A DNA stretch of 13,645 nucleotides, taken from Candidatus Dadabacteria bacterium (GTDB lineage: Bacteria; Desulfobacterota_D; UBA1144; Nemesobacterales; UBA2774). The notes below the pieces were generated by a model. The model saw only the letters and a program-made list of their open reading frames with translations. It ran no database searches and was not told where the DNA came from. Below, one piece after another: positions 13,027-13,645 of the stretch. The DNA is taken from positions 1-13,645 of the forward strand of contig QIHJ01000404.1 in NCBI GenBank assembly GCA_003229065.1. Reading direction: 5' to 3'. Position 1 is the stretch's first letter, and every line of letters starts with the position of its first letter. Position numbers and translations under genes: made by a program.

Positions 13027-13503
13027 ATGAGGAATTCCTGTTTCTTTTATGTCCTTGCACTAATGCTTGTACTTGGCTGCGGGGCTACTAAAGATCTTAT
13101 GCAAAAGGACGATAGGGAGTCCTTTCAGTATTCAACCGACCGGTATTACAAGCTTATTCAGTGGAAGTACTACGAGAAGGCTGTACAGTTTGTGGATCCA
13201 CAGAGCGCGAGGGAATATGAGAGCTTCGTATTCAGGAACCAAAAAGACCTGAATATTACATCTTATCAAATTAAAGACGTGACCTTCATTGATCCTTCTG
13301 ATATAGAAGAGGGTCAAACTGGTGATCCTGACCCGGGGAGTAAACAAAGCAGCGGTGATACTGACAGAGCTACGGTCAGGGTTTATTATACGTACTTTAA
13401 GTACCCCTCTGTTACTGAAGAGAGTATTATGATAGAAGATACCTGGATTAAGATAGGCAAATTATGGTACATTTCTTCAGACTATCCGGAAGGGACTTTT
13501 TAA
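13027..13503 (+). CDS. Small lipoprotein of unknown function
   Basis: This 158-residue protein has a signal peptide with lipobox VLGC (lipidated Cys18) and so is anchored in a membrane facing the periplasm. The mature part is rich in aromatic residues: FQYSTDRYYKLIQWKYYEKAVQFVDP (33-58), then ITSYQIKDVTFIDP (77-90), a polar glycine/aspartate/serine insert (91-111), and a beta-rich end, VRVYYTYFKYPSVTEESIMIEDTWI with KLWYISSDYPEG. The fold may resemble an NTF2-like cone, judging by the early helix with W.YYEKA and the late strands, but this is inference. I do not recognise the family. It has its own promoter after the atpE hairpin and stops 40 nt before a convergent partial gene. Confidence 0.75.
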   Translation: MRNSCFFYVLALMLVLGCGATKDLMQKDDRESFQYSTDRYYKLIQWKYYEKAVQFVDPQSAREYESFVFRNQKDLNITSYQIKDVTFIDPSDIEEGQTGDPDPGSKQSSGDTDRATVRVYYTYFKYPSVTEESIMIEDTWIKIGKLWYISSDYPEGTF

Positions 13504-13543
13504 TAAATCAATCTGCCGATTCCCCGGCGAGCATTATCCGCTC

Positions 13544-13645
13544 TTAAGTTAGTTCAGAGTGTGGGTATTTACTGGCTACTAATTCGAGCGCCTCTTGTGT
13601 GTTCTTAATTTCCCCTTCGAGCTGAGCTTCCTCTACAGCGTTTAG
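13544..13645 (-). CDS. 3' end of an unidentified gene, cut by window edge
   Basis: Reading the minus strand from the window edge gives 33 residues without a stop until TAA at 13546-13544. The piece is rich in Glu and Ala with amphipathic helix character (NAVEEAQLEGEIKN, then QEALELVASKYPHSEL), as in the C-terminal helix of many proteins or a TPR-like repeat end. The true protein cannot be named. It would be convergent with the lipoprotein gene, 40 nt apart. Coding nature rests on the composition only. Confidence 0.45.
   Translation of the reverse strand, partial: LNAVEEAQLEGEIKNTQEALELVASKYPHSELT

Overview
The window looks like chromosomal DNA from a Gram-negative bacterium. Evidence for an outer membrane is a Pal/CpoB lipoprotein cluster, Lgt, several lipobox-bearing lipoproteins and a periplasmic-type split between genes. 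The separate F0 cluster of ATP synthase, DUF4398+OmpA lipoproteins and an ARNP-type subunit c recall Deltaproteobacteria-like lineages (Desulfobacterota, Candidatus Dadabacteria and relatives). That placement is an inference from gene content and was not tested by phylogeny. No transposase, integrase, CRISPR array, tRNA or rRNA was seen; the window is mostly housekeeping, with one accessory-looking gene (a pentameric ligand-gated ion channel).

Left part, minus strand (4043 down to 1): lgt, trkA, ribF and aroE run in one direction. lgt and trkA are 12 nt apart and ribF and aroE 50 nt apart, while 324 nt of AT-rich sequence separates trkA from ribF, so these are probably two transcription units. 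They cover lipoprotein lipidation, potassium uptake control, FMN/FAD synthesis and the shikimate pathway. A 527-nt gap follows, holding three consecutive tiny ORFs and a good promoter, and then on the plus strand a bacterial Cys-loop-type channel (4571-5611).

Middle, minus strand (7220 down to 5809): an exported DUF3943-like protein and a flavin-reductase-family FMN-binding protein. A 198-nt divergent region with a nested inverted repeat and promoter separates them from the envelope cluster on the plus strand: a DUF4398+OmpA Pal-like lipoprotein, a CpoB/YbgF coiled-coil/TPR lipoprotein, and a second Pal-like lipoprotein with many cysteines and a 12-proline run. A strong rho-independent terminator (9769-9807) closes this cluster. 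No tolQ, tolR, tolA or tolB is in the window.

Right part, plus strand: a promoter at 9853-9881 leads hemL, an atpZ-like gene that has no ATG, GTG or TTG start, atpI, atpB and atpE. hemL/atpZ, atpZ/atpI and atpI/atpB all overlap, which points to translational coupling. A 13-bp hairpin follows atpE. The rest of the F0F1 genes (b, delta, alpha, gamma, beta, epsilon) must lie elsewhere. The window ends with a small lipoprotein of unknown function and the 3' end of an unidentified minus-strand gene.

The most interesting points are the AtpZ gene that seems to start at AUU or CUG overlapping the hemL stop, the glycine-receptor-like pore of the bacterial channel, the small-ORF cascade upstream of it, and the cysteine-rich second Pal.
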